Assembly (NCBI RefSeq): GCF_041240605.1
Contig: NZ_CP162487.1
Coordinates: 813,001-877,000 of the forward strand
Direction of reading: 5' to 3'
Length of the DNA: 64,000 nucleotides
Source of the DNA: Xanthomonas sp. DAR 80977
Lineage (GTDB): Bacteria > Pseudomonadota > Gammaproteobacteria > Xanthomonadales > Xanthomonadaceae
Both the position numbers and the translations under genes were made by a program. Below the pieces are notes generated by a model. That model saw only the letters and a list, made by a program, of their open reading frames with translations, was not told where the DNA came from and did not search any database. Below, piece after piece: positions 34,482 through 42,120 of this stretch (its first letter is position 1; each line of letters starts with the position of its first letter).

Positions 34482-35405
34482 ATGAAGATCCTGCGCATCG
34501 CTACCCGCAAGAGTCCGCTCGCCCTGTGGCAGAGCGAGCATGTCGCCGAACGCCTGCGCCAGGCGCATCCGCAGCTGGACGTGGTGCTGGTGCCGATGAG
34601 CACCCGCGGCGACGAGGTGCTGGACCGCTCGCTGGCGGCGATCGGCGGCAAGGGCCTGTTCCTGAAGGAACTGGAGCTGGCGATGCTGCGCGGCGAGGCC
34701 GACTGCGCGGTGCATTCGCTCAAGGACGTGCCGATGGAGCTGGACCCGCCGTTCGTGCTGCCGGCGATCCTGGCCCGTGCCGACCCGGCCGACGCGCTGG
34801 TGTCCAATCTGTATGCGTCGCTGGAGGCGCTGCCGCTGGGCGCGCGGGTCGGCACCTCGTCGCTGCGCCGGCAGGCGCAACTGCGCGCGCGGCGCCCGGA
34901 CCTGCAGCTGCTGGACCTGCGCGGCAACGTCAACACGCGCCTGGCCAAGCTCGACAACGGCGGCTACGACGGCATCGTGCTGGCCTGCGCCGGGCTGCAG
35001 CGGCTGGGCCTGGAGGCGCGCATCACCCAGCGCCTGCACGCCCCGGACTGGCTGCCGGCGCCGGCGCAGGGCGCCATCGCGGTGGAGTGCCGTGGCGACG
35101 ACGCGGCGGCGCTGGGCCTGTTCGCCGCGCTCGACGATGCGCCGACCCGCCGCTGCGTGGAAGCCGAGCGGGCGATGAACCGCGCGCTGCACGGCAGCTG
35201 CCACGTGCCGGTGGCCGCGTTCGCGCAATGGCAGGGCGACGACCTGCTGCTGCAGGGCATGGTCGGCGGGGTCGCCGACGGCCGCCTGGTGCGCGCCGAC
35301 CTGCAGCGCAGCGCGCAGGACCCGCAGGCGCTGGGCCAGGAGGTGGCCGACGCGCTGCTGGGCGCCGGCGCGCGCGAACTGCTGGAGCTGCACCTGCCGG
35401 CGTGA
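34482..35405 (+). CDS. hemC: Hydroxymethylbilane synthase (porphobilinogen deaminase)
   Basis: 307 residues, cytoplasmic. It joins four porphobilinogen units to hydroxymethylbilane in haem and siroheme synthesis. Cys240 in GSCHVPVAA anchors the dipyrromethane cofactor. Other family signatures: [11 protein letters not shown] at the start, [21 protein letters not shown] and [11 protein letters not shown]. Start ATG 34482 is fixed by the conserved N-terminus; transcription seems to begin at this codon. It lies behind algR as in pseudomonads. Confidence 0.97.
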   Translation: MKILRIATRKSPLALWQSEHVAERLRQAHPQLDVVLVPMSTRGDEVLDRSLAAIGGKGLFLKELELAMLRGEADCAVHSLKDVPMELDPPFVLPAILARADPADALVSNLYASLEALPLGARVGTSSLRRQAQLRARRPDLQLLDLRGNVNTRLAKLDNGGYDGIVLACAGLQRLGLEARITQRLHAPDWLPAPAQGAIAVECRGDDAAALGLFAALDDAPTRRCVEAERAMNRALHGSCHVPVAAFAQWQGDDLLLQGMVGGVADGRLVRADLQRSAQDPQALGQEVADALLGAGARELLELHLPA

Positions 35406-35458
35406 GCGGCCCGGCCCGGGCGGCCGTTGCCTTCGGACAAATCCGCAGGCAGCAAACC

Positions 35459-35526
35459 TGTAGGAGCGGCTTCAGCCGCGACAGAACCTATCGGTAAGGC
35501 CTGTCGCGGCTGAAGCCGCTCCTACA
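35459..35526. repeat. REP-type hairpin after hemC
   Basis: TGTAGGAGCGGCTTCAGCC and its complement ending in CTCCTACA form a stem of about 24 bp between the convergent hemC and DUF481 genes; a likely bidirectional terminator. Confidence 0.85.
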
Positions 35527-35590
35527 AAACGCGGTCATCCGAAACGCGCGGGTCGAATCCAATCCCGGCCCCGAGCGGCAGCGCCGTGGC

Positions 35591-35620
35591 GAATCCCCAA
35601 TCCCGAATCCCCAATCCCGG
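35591..35620. repeat. 30-bp GAATCCCCAATCCC repeat
   Basis: It abuts the stop codon of the DUF481 gene and is identical over 30 bp to the copy at 48571-48600 inside xerC. Confidence 0.85.
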
Positions 35621-36409
35621 CTACTTGAACTTGTAGACCACGTTCATCGTGGTCAGCGTATCGGTCTTCTTCTTGTCGTCGCTGACATCGCTGTTGTGGC
35701 GCGCCTGCCAGCCGGCCTTCAGCGCCAGCCGCGAGTTCATGCTGACCGAGATGCCCAGGTCGTTCTGCGCGAAGGTGTTGTACGAGCCCGATTCGACCAG
35801 CAGGGTGTTGGCCAGCTCGGTGTTGGCGGTCAGGCCGTACTTGAAGTCGACCAGGCCGCGGCCGATCAGCCCGGTCTCGGTGCGGTCCTCTTCAACGTCG
35901 TGGGCGCGGCGCACGCCGGGGCCGATCTGTACGTCCAGGCTCTTGTGATCGCCGTCCATGATCCGCGTGCCGTAGCCGATGCCGATCGTGGCCAGCCGGT
36001 CGTAGGTGGCGAAATCGTCGCGCTCGTAGCGCAGCGAGGCGGTCAGCTGGCGGTGTTCGCCCAGCTGCAGCGCGCTGCCGGCGCTGCCGGTGTAGCGGTT
36101 GGAGGTGGTCTGGCGCACGCGCTCGGTGCTGCCGTCGTCGTTGGTGTTGGTGTACTCGGCGCTGGCGCGCAACGCGAACAGGTCCAGGCTGTGGATCCAG
36201 TCGCCGTCCAGGTACTGGCCCTTGAGCCGGCCGTTGAAGCTCTCGTTGGAACTGTTGCCGCGCGAAGAGGCGAAGCCCAGCTCGCCGGAGCCGCTCCACG
36301 GTGAACTGCCCGGTTCCGCCGGCGGGGCGGGCGCGTCGGCGGCCCAGGCCGCAGACGTGCACAGCAGCAACGAGGTGATGGCGGATACTACGGTGGCGCG
36401 GCGGGGCAT
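35621..36409 (-). CDS. DUF481 outer-membrane beta-barrel protein
   Basis: 262 residues. A signal peptide (VSAITSLLLCTSAAWA, cleaved near residue 23) is followed by alternating amphipathic strands typical of DUF481 (YdiY-like) barrels: GELGFASSRGNSSNESFNG, YTGSAGSALQLGEHRQL, and a C-terminal strand ending VVYKFK. Function is unknown; some relatives are salt-inducible. A possible LacI-family operator lies 43 bp before the ATG. Confidence 0.85.
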   Translation of the reverse strand: MPRRATVVSAITSLLLCTSAAWAADAPAPPAEPGSSPWSGSGELGFASSRGNSSNESFNGRLKGQYLDGDWIHSLDLFALRASAEYTNTNDDGSTERVRQTTSNRYTGSAGSALQLGEHRQLTASLRYERDDFATYDRLATIGIGYGTRIMDGDHKSLDVQIGPGVRRAHDVEEDRTETGLIGRGLVDFKYGLTANTELANTLLVESGSYNTFAQNDLGISVSMNSRLALKAGWQARHNSDVSDDKKKTDTLTTMNVVYKFK

Positions 36410-36451
36410 GGCTTTCTCTCCGGTTGAGGACGCAGCCTTCGGCTAACGAAA

Positions 36452-36465
36452 TGGAAACGATTTCA
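36452..36465 (-). promoter_or_regulatory. LacI-family-type operator before the DUF481 gene
   Basis: On the minus strand TGAAATCGTTTCCA fits the half-symmetric TGNAANCGNTNNCA pattern bound by LacI/CcpA-type repressors. It is 43-56 bp upstream of the DUF481 start, overlapping the expected promoter. The regulator would be encoded elsewhere. Single short match, so tentative. Confidence 0.35.
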
Positions 36466-36588
36466 TCATACCGGATCTACATGACGCCCCGGCCGCACGC
36501 CGACCCCGGCTTCATCGCCGGTTCGGGCGCGCGGCCGCGGCCGCGGCCGCATGCCCGGCCGCGGCGCGTTTCCGCCACGGACTTCGGA

Positions 36589-36594
36589 CATAAT
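36589..36594 (+). promoter_or_regulatory. -10 box of the WYL regulator gene, leaderless arrangement
   Basis: CATAAT ends 7 bases before ATG 36602; no Shine-Dalgarno sequence. Transcription should begin at or one base before the start codon. Just upstream (about 36530-36550) is a short CGCGGC-rich run. Confidence 0.5.
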
Positions 36595-36601
36595 CGGGAC
36601 C

Positions 36602-37573
36602 ATGGACCGCTACGAACGCATCAACGCCTTGCACCGGCTGCTCAAGTCCGCCCGCTACCCGGTCACGGTGGCGCGCCTGCAGGACGAATTGAGCTGCTCC
36701 CGCGCCACCGTCTACCGCGACCTGGCGTTCCTGCGCGATGCGCTGATGGCCCCGGTCGAGGGCGACGGCGAGGCCGGGTTCCGCTACGAGTCCGGCGAGA
36801 GCGACCGCTTCGAACTGCCCGGGCTGTGGCTCAGTTCCGAGGAACTGCACGCGCTGCTGGCCTCGCAGCAATTGCTGGCGCGCACCGGCGGCGGGGTGCT
36901 GTCCTCGGTGCTGGCGCCGCTGCAGCAGCGCATCGAGAGCCTGCTGGCGGCGCAGGCCGGGGCCACCCACTGGCCGGTGGAGCGGGTGCGGGTGATCCCG
37001 CACCGCGGGCGCAAGCTCGACGAGGCCAGCTTCCGCACCGTCGCCTCGGCGGTGCTGGAGCGCAAGCGGCTGTCGTTCGATTACCGCGCGCGCTCCACCG
37101 ACGAGTCGACCAAGCGCACGGTGTCGCCGCAGCGCATCACCCACTACCGCGACAACTGGTACCTGGACGCCTGGGACCACGGCCGCGACGCGGTGCGCAG
37201 CTTCGCGGTGGACCGCATCAACCAGGCGCGGCTGCTCGACCAGCCGGCGCAGGACGTGGCCGACGAGGAACTGGATTCGCAGCTGGCGGCCAGCTACGGC
37301 ATCTTCTCCGGCGCGCCCAAGGGCTGGGCGACGATCGTGTTCAGCCCCAAGGCGGCGCGCTGGGTCGCCGACGAGCACTGGCATTCCAAGCAGCAGGGGC
37401 GCTTCCTGGCCGACGGCCGCTACGAACTGAAGGTGCCGTACAGCGTCTCGCGCGAGCTGCTGATGGACGTGCTGCACTACGGCTCGGATGCGGAAATCGT
37501 CGAGCCGCGCTCGCTGCGCGAACAGGCCAAGGCGCTGCTGTCGCTGGCGCTGAGCAACTACAGCGACGACTGA
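36602..37573 (+). CDS. WYL-domain transcriptional regulator (YafY family)
   Basis: 323 residues. An N-terminal winged helix (DRYERINALHRLL; SCSRATVYRDLAFLRDAL) is followed by a WYL domain at about 140-215 (RLSFDYRARSTDE...YRDNWYLDAWDH) and a C-terminal WCX region. WYL proteins sense small ligands, often nucleotides or nucleic acids, and control DNA-damage or defence genes in some bacteria. No such genes adjoin it here. Promoter spacing suggests a leaderless transcript. Confidence 0.9.
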   Translation: MDRYERINALHRLLKSARYPVTVARLQDELSCSRATVYRDLAFLRDALMAPVEGDGEAGFRYESGESDRFELPGLWLSSEELHALLASQQLLARTGGGVLSSVLAPLQQRIESLLAAQAGATHWPVERVRVIPHRGRKLDEASFRTVASAVLERKRLSFDYRARSTDESTKRTVSPQRITHYRDNWYLDAWDHGRDAVRSFAVDRINQARLLDQPAQDVADEELDSQLAASYGIFSGAPKGWATIVFSPKAARWVADEHWHSKQQGRFLADGRYELKVPYSVSRELLMDVLHYGSDAEIVEPRSLREQAKALLSLALSNYSDD

Positions 37574-37602
37574 CGCGCCCGCATCGGGCGCGATGCTGCC
37601 GT

Positions 37603-37670
37603 TGTAGGAGCGGCTTCAGCCGCGACAGACGCCATCGGTATGGCCCGTCGCGGCTGAAGCCGCTCCTACA
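37603..37670. repeat. REP-type hairpin overlapping the end of the HxlR gene
   Basis: TGTAGGAGCGGCTTCAGCC with its complement ending CTCCTACA, between convergent genes. The last bases of the right arm (37666-37668) are the TAG stop codon of the HxlR regulator. Confidence 0.85.
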
Positions 37671-38082
37671 ACGGGTCCAGCGGCACGCCGCCGCCGCTCA
37701 GGATGGCGCCGATGTTGGTCTCGATCCAGTCCACCAGCGCCTGCACATGCACGGCCGCGTCCTCGCCCAGCGGGGTCAGCGCGTATTCCACGTGCGGCGG
37801 CACCACGGGGTAGGCGGTGCGCTGCACCAGGCCGTCGGCCTCCAGCGCCTGCAGGGTCTGCGACAGCATCTTCTCGCTGACCCCTTCCAGGCGCCGGCGC
37901 AGGTCGCCGAAGCGGTGCGTGCCCTTGCGCAGCGCCACCAGCACCAGCACGCCCCAGCGGCTGGTCACATGGCTGAGGACGGCGCGCGAGGGGCAGTTCT
38001 GCGCGAACACCTGGCCGCGCGGGATGTCGGCGGCGGCAACGTGCGGCGCCGTGCAGAGAATGTCGGAAGGAACGCTGGCCAA
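37666..38082 (-). CDS. HxlR-family transcriptional regulator
   Basis: 138 residues from a TTG at 38082; a GTG at 38091 is the alternative, and no ATG is suitable. AGGTG seven bases before the TTG supports the choice. The winged-helix core NCPSRAVLSHVTSRWGVLVL...HRFGDLRRRLEGVSEKMLSQTLQALEADGLVQR, with YALTPLG, is typical HxlR; members often respond to reactive aldehydes or quinones through a Cys near the N-terminus, here in QNCPSR. The stop codon lies within a REP arm, so the C-terminus (GVPLDPL) may have been set by the repeat. Confidence 0.85.
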   Translation of the reverse strand: MASVPSDILCTAPHVAAADIPRGQVFAQNCPSRAVLSHVTSRWGVLVLVALRKGTHRFGDLRRRLEGVSEKMLSQTLQALEADGLVQRTAYPVVPPHVEYALTPLGEDAAVHVQALVDWIETNIGAILSGGGVPLDPL

Positions 38083-38367
38083 GCGGTGCACCTGTCTGGG
38101 GGACGGACCGGCCCGATCATACGTGGAGCGGCCGGCGCTTCCCTGAGCGGAAGGTGATCGGCGCTGCGGCCAGGCCGTGTCCTCGATTCCCGGGCGGGTC
38201 GCGTCGGGTCTGCCAGGCCGCCAGCCGGCGCGGTGTGGCGCAGCGCCTGACCGGCGGTCGGGTCGAGCCGCGCGGTGCCGGCTGGCGGCCCGACAGGCCC
38301 AACCCGCAGGGCCACGCCTGCACGTGCATGCTGCCGTGTTCGCGCCGACGTGGGGACGCATGCGCAG

Positions 38368-38385
38368 GAGCGGCGCGAGCCGCTC
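38368..38385. terminator. Short hairpin after the lipocalin gene
   Basis: GAGCGGC and GCCGCTC close a GCGA tetraloop 19-36 bp beyond the lipocalin stop (minus strand). No T-tract. It looks like a shortened REP. The rest of 38083-38403 holds no gene that I can support. Confidence 0.35.
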
Positions 38386-38403
38386 TGGAATCAGTGGCAG
38401 GCC

Positions 38404-38988
38404 CTAGGGCTTGCTCGGCACTTCGAAGCCGAGCTTGCCGACCTGATCGCGGCGCTGCGCCACGCGCTTGAGCTTGTCCACGTTGACGCCGTAGTCGCGG
38501 TCCAGCTTGCCGACCAGTTCGCGGTACTGCTTGTGGTCCATGTCCGGGCTGCGCGCGAACACCCAGGCCAGGTCGCGGCCGGGATAGTCGATCAGCGCCC
38601 AGGAATAGTCCGGCGCCACCTCGAGGATGCGGTACTTGGTCGGGACCACGGCGAAGAACCAGGTGGTCCAGCGGCGGTCGCCGGTGCCGTCCTTGACCGT
38701 GGCGCGCGAGGTGACCTCCTTGACCGGTTCGTCGAAGCCCTCGCGGTACTGGTAGCGCACGGCGATCTTGCCGTCCTCCTTGAGCGTGTACTCGTCGCTG
38801 CTGGCGACATGGCCGCGCTCGGCGAAGTAGGGCACGTGCGCGATCACGTACCAGCGGCCCATGAAGCGCTGCAGGTCGATCGGCGGTTGCTGCGAGGGTT
38901 CTTGCTCCGGGGATTTCGCCCGCGCCGCCGGCAGGGGAACGGCCATGCCGAGCAACATCACGGAGGCGAACAGGGAAAGCAGGCGCAT
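38404..38988 (-). CDS. Periplasmic lipocalin (Blc-like)
   Basis: 194 residues. The lipocalin signature GRWYVIAHVPYF follows the signal peptide, and later strands include YQYREGFDEPVKEVTSRA, WTTWFFAVVPTKY, DYSWALIDYPGRDLAWVFAR and a C-terminal helix. Bacterial Blc proteins are outer-membrane lipoproteins that bind lysophospholipids. This one has a signal peptide ending PAARA with no lipobox Cys, so it is probably soluble in the periplasm. I chose ATG 38988, which gives a compact signal peptide. Confidence 0.88.
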   Translation of the reverse strand: MRLLSLFASVMLLGMAVPLPAARAKSPEQEPSQQPPIDLQRFMGRWYVIAHVPYFAERGHVASSDEYTLKEDGKIAVRYQYREGFDEPVKEVTSRATVKDGTGDRRWTTWFFAVVPTKYRILEVAPDYSWALIDYPGRDLAWVFARSPDMDHKQYRELVGKLDRDYGVNVDKLKRVAQRRDQVGKLGFEVPSKP

Positions 38989-39120
38989 ATGGCAGGATCC
39001 GGAGGCTCGAAGAGACACGCTACTCAGTATCGGGCGAAAGTGATGTCAATAGTGGGTCGCAGCCGTTGAGATGGGCGCGCGGCAGGCTGCACGCCTCAGC
39101 CCTGCTCCGGAGTCGCCGCC

Positions 39121-39423
39121 ATGCCGATCGCCCGTTCGTCCCGCCCCGCCCCTGCGCCGCACCCCGGCCTGCGCCGCCTGGTGCGGCAGGCGCTGCTCGC
39201 CGGCCTGGCCCTGGTCCTGGTCTGGCCGGCCGCGCGCGGCCACAGCGAATGGCTGGGCTGGCGGCCGCTGTGGCTGCTGGGCATGCCGCTGAGCGCGTGG
39301 TGGGCGCTGCACCGCTTCCCGTTGCCGCTGCGGCCGTTGCGCCGGATCCTGGCGCGGGTGCGGCCCCGGGTGCAGGCGCGGCGGCGGCGTGCGCCGGCGT
39401 GGCGGGTCAGCCGCGCGGCCTGA
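39121..39423 (+). CDS. Small basic membrane protein
   Basis: 100 residues. Two hydrophobic helices (about 23-38 and 46-64, WLGWRPLWLLGMPLSAWWAL) are followed by an Arg-rich tail. GGAG lies at good distance before ATG 39121. I recognise no family. It begins 132 bp from the divergent lipocalin gene. Confidence 0.5.
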   Translation: MPIARSSRPAPAPHPGLRRLVRQALLAGLALVLVWPAARGHSEWLGWRPLWLLGMPLSAWWALHRFPLPLRPLRRILARVRPRVQARRRRAPAWRVSRAA

Positions 39424-39489
39424 CCTTCGGCAGGGGAGGGCCGCAGCCCTGCGTGCTACGGTTCCAGGCTGTTCTCCTGGACCTGCCCC

Positions 39490-41595
39490 ATGCCCTCTCT
39501 TGCCCATGCCTGCCTGCTCGCCGGACTGATCGTCTCCGGCACCGCCGCGGCGAAGGAAACCGCGATGCCCCAAGATCCCTACGCCTGGCTCGAAGACGTC
39601 ACCGGCGCCAAGCCGCTGGAGTGGGTCAAGGCGCAGAACGCCAAGACCGAGGCGCGGCTGACCGCGGAACCGGGCTTCCAGGCGCGCGAGGCCGGCATCC
39701 GCGAGGTGCTGGACTCGGACGCGAAGATCCCGGCGGTGCAGAAGATCGGCCCGTACTACTACAACCTGTGGAAGGACCGCGAGCACGAGCGCGGGCTGTG
39801 GCGGCGCACCACCCTGGAGGAGTACCGCAAGCCCGAGCCGAAGTGGGAGACGGTGCTGGACCTGGACGCGCTGAACAAGGCCGAGGGCGAGAACTGGGTG
39901 TGGCACGGCGCCGACTGCCTGCGCCCGGACTACCGCCGCTGCCTGATCGCGCTGTCGCGCGGCGGCGCCGATGCCGACGTCACCCGCGAGTTCGACCTGG
40001 GCAGCAAGCAGTGGGTCAAGGACGGCTTCTTCCGCCCCGAGGCCAAGGGCGGCCTGGGCTGGATCGACGCCGACACCGTCTACCTCTACACCGATTTCGG
40101 CGCCGGCTCGCTGACCAGCTCCGGCTACCCGCGCGTGGTCAAGCAGTGGAAGCGCGGCACCGCGCTGCAGAGCGCCACGCCGGTCTACGAAGGCAAGCCG
40201 GAGGACATGTACATCGCCGCGATGCACGACGACACGCCCGGCTACGAGCGCGATTTCGTCAGCCGCACGCTGGCCTTCTACAACGACGAGCTGTACCTGC
40301 GTGGCGCCGACGGCAGCCTGCGCAAGGTCGACGTGCCCAACTCGGCCAGCAAGCGCGTGCACCGCGAATGGCTGACCGTGCAGCTGCGCGACCCGTGGAC
40401 CGTGGGCGGCACCACCTATCCCGCCGGCGCGCTGCTGGCCGCCAGGTTCGACGACTTCATGGCCGGCAAGCCGGCGTTCCAGGTGCTGTTCGCGCCGACC
40501 GACAGCACCTCGCTGGAGGCGTTCGCGTGGACCAAGTCGCACCTGGTGCTGAACGTGCTCGACGACGTCAAGAGCCGGCTGTGGGTGCTGACCCCGGGCG
40601 AGGGCGAGTGGGCGCGCGCGCCGTTCCCGGTCGGCGACCTGGCCTTCGGCAGCATCAGCGTCGATGCGGTCGACGCCGACGACAGCGAGCAGGTGTGGCT
40701 GACCTCCACCGACTTCCTGACCCCGACCACGCTGATGCTGGCCGACGTGCAGCGCGGCCCGCAGAGCATCGAGGCGCTGAAGGCGATGCCGAGCTTCTTC
40801 GATGCGTCCAAGGACGAGATCGAGCAGCACTTCGCCGTGTCCAAGGACGGCACCAAGGTGCCGTACTTCCTGGTCCGGCCGAAACAACTGAAGCTGGATG
40901 GCAGCCATCCGACCCTGCTGTACGCCTACGGCGGCTTCGAGATCTCGATGACCCCGTTCTATTCCGGCGGCCTCGGCCGCGCCTGGCTCGACCAGGGCGG
41001 CGTGTACGCGCTGGCCAACATCCGCGGCGGCGGCGAGTACGGCCCGCGCTGGCACCAGGCGGCGCTGAAGCAGAACCGGCACAAGGCCTACGAGGACATG
41101 GCCGCGGTGGCGCAGGACCTGGCCGCGCGCAAGATCACCTCGGCCAAGCACCTGGGCGTGCAGGGCGGCAGCAATGGCGGACTGATGGCCGGCAACATGC
41201 TGGTGCAGTACCCGCAGCTGTTCGGCGCGGTGGTGGTGCAGGTGCCGTTGCTGGACATGAAGCGCTACAGCCACCTGCTGGCCGGCGCCTCGTGGATGGC
41301 CGAGTACGGCAACCCGGACACCGACGACTGGAAATACATCCAGTCCTTCTCCCCGTACCACCTGTTCGACCCGAAGAAGACCTATCCGCCGGTGATCTTC
41401 CTGACCTCCACCCGCGACGACCGCGTGCACCCGGGCCACGCGCGCAAGATGGCGGCGAAGATGATCGACGCCGGCAAGGACGTGAGCTACTACGAGAACA
41501 CCGAAGGCGGCCACGGCGGCGCGGCCAACAACGCGCAGGCCGCGCACATGCAGGCGCTGGCGTATGGCTTCCTGTGGGAACGGCTGAAGGATTGA
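39490..41595 (+). CDS. Exported prolyl oligopeptidase family peptidase (S9A)
   Basis: 701 residues with a short signal peptide (about 20, GTAAAKE). The N-terminal part begins DPYAWLEDVTGAKPLEWV and forms the seven-bladed propeller; the C-terminal alpha/beta-hydrolase domain has the catalytic Ser561 in GGSNGG, with ANIRGGGEYG before it and Asp and His in STRDDRVHPGHARK and EGGHGG. It cleaves short peptides, probably after proline, in the periplasm or outside. A second S9 enzyme lies 2 kb away. Confidence 0.92.
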   Translation: MPSLAHACLLAGLIVSGTAAAKETAMPQDPYAWLEDVTGAKPLEWVKAQNAKTEARLTAEPGFQAREAGIREVLDSDAKIPAVQKIGPYYYNLWKDREHERGLWRRTTLEEYRKPEPKWETVLDLDALNKAEGENWVWHGADCLRPDYRRCLIALSRGGADADVTREFDLGSKQWVKDGFFRPEAKGGLGWIDADTVYLYTDFGAGSLTSSGYPRVVKQWKRGTALQSATPVYEGKPEDMYIAAMHDDTPGYERDFVSRTLAFYNDELYLRGADGSLRKVDVPNSASKRVHREWLTVQLRDPWTVGGTTYPAGALLAARFDDFMAGKPAFQVLFAPTDSTSLEAFAWTKSHLVLNVLDDVKSRLWVLTPGEGEWARAPFPVGDLAFGSISVDAVDADDSEQVWLTSTDFLTPTTLMLADVQRGPQSIEALKAMPSFFDASKDEIEQHFAVSKDGTKVPYFLVRPKQLKLDGSHPTLLYAYGGFEISMTPFYSGGLGRAWLDQGGVYALANIRGGGEYGPRWHQAALKQNRHKAYEDMAAVAQDLAARKITSAKHLGVQGGSNGGLMAGNMLVQYPQLFGAVVVQVPLLDMKRYSHLLAGASWMAEYGNPDTDDWKYIQSFSPYHLFDPKKTYPPVIFLTSTRDDRVHPGHARKMAAKMIDAGKDVSYYENTEGGHGGAANNAQAAHMQALAYGFLWERLKD

Positions 41596-41680
41596 AGGCC
41601 CGGTAGCGGCCAGTCGCAGCGGATGCCCGTGCGCTCTGGTGCGGGCGTTTGCAGGTCTGGCAGGGCGGGGTAACCCCAGG

Positions 41681-41770
41681 GCCGGAGCAACTGCAAAGGC
41701 CGGAGCAACTGCAAAGGCCGGAGCAACTGCAAAGGCCGGAGCAACTGCAAAGGCCGGAGCAACTGCAAAG
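41681..41770. repeat. Five tandem 18-bp repeats
   Basis: GCCGGAGCAACTGCAAAG is repeated five times without change from 41681. Being in frame with threes, it reads as repeated LQLLRP or AGATAK peptides, but no gene with supporting features covers it. Confidence 0.95.
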
Positions 41771-41791
41771 GCTTTCGCGCCCTTGGCGCGA

Positions 41792-42034
41792 GTTACTTTT
41801 GTCTTGGCAAAAGTAACCAAAACCGCTGTCGCCGACGCGAGCCGATGCGATAAAGCCGCATCGGTTCCCTGCGCTCCTCGGCGCAAGCGGCATTTATCCC
41901 TTTTTCGGGACGGCGCCCAAACTCGCTTCGCTCAAACAAGGGCGCCTCTTCGGCCGCTTGCGCCTGCGGTGCTCGGCTCGCTTTAAGGCGAAGACAATCA
42001 AAAGCCAAAGCCAAAGCCAAAGAAAGCCATGGCA
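41792..42034. other. Structured intergenic element with AT-rich hairpin and AAAGCC microsatellite
   Basis: GTTACTTTTG (41792-41801) and CAAAAGTAAC (41808-41817) form a perfect 10-bp stem with loop TCTTGG. Further on, GATAAAGCCGC and GCGGCATTTATC, and GGCGCCC and GGGCGCC, form larger inverted repeats. About four AAAGCC units lie near 42001-42030. Base composition differs from neighbouring genes. Together with the 18-bp repeats this fills the 525-bp gap 41596-42120 between convergent genes. It looks like an interspersed non-coding element; I cannot name its family. Confidence 0.6.
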
Positions 42035-42120
42035 GCGTTGGTCACGCGATGTGGCCGCTGGCGATCTTGGGCTTGGTTTCGGTCTGCAAGGTCATTGCGA
42101 TCGGCAGCGCCTGAAGGCGC

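Noticed and set aside
41681..41770. Tandem 18-bp repeats as a CRISPR array
   Set aside because: Units are contiguous, without spacers, and no cas genes are present.
39046..41886. A 946-codon minus-strand frame including LQLLRP repeats
   Set aside because: Antisense of the prolyl oligopeptidase gene running through the 18-bp tandem repeat; the repeated peptide is only the repeat translated.
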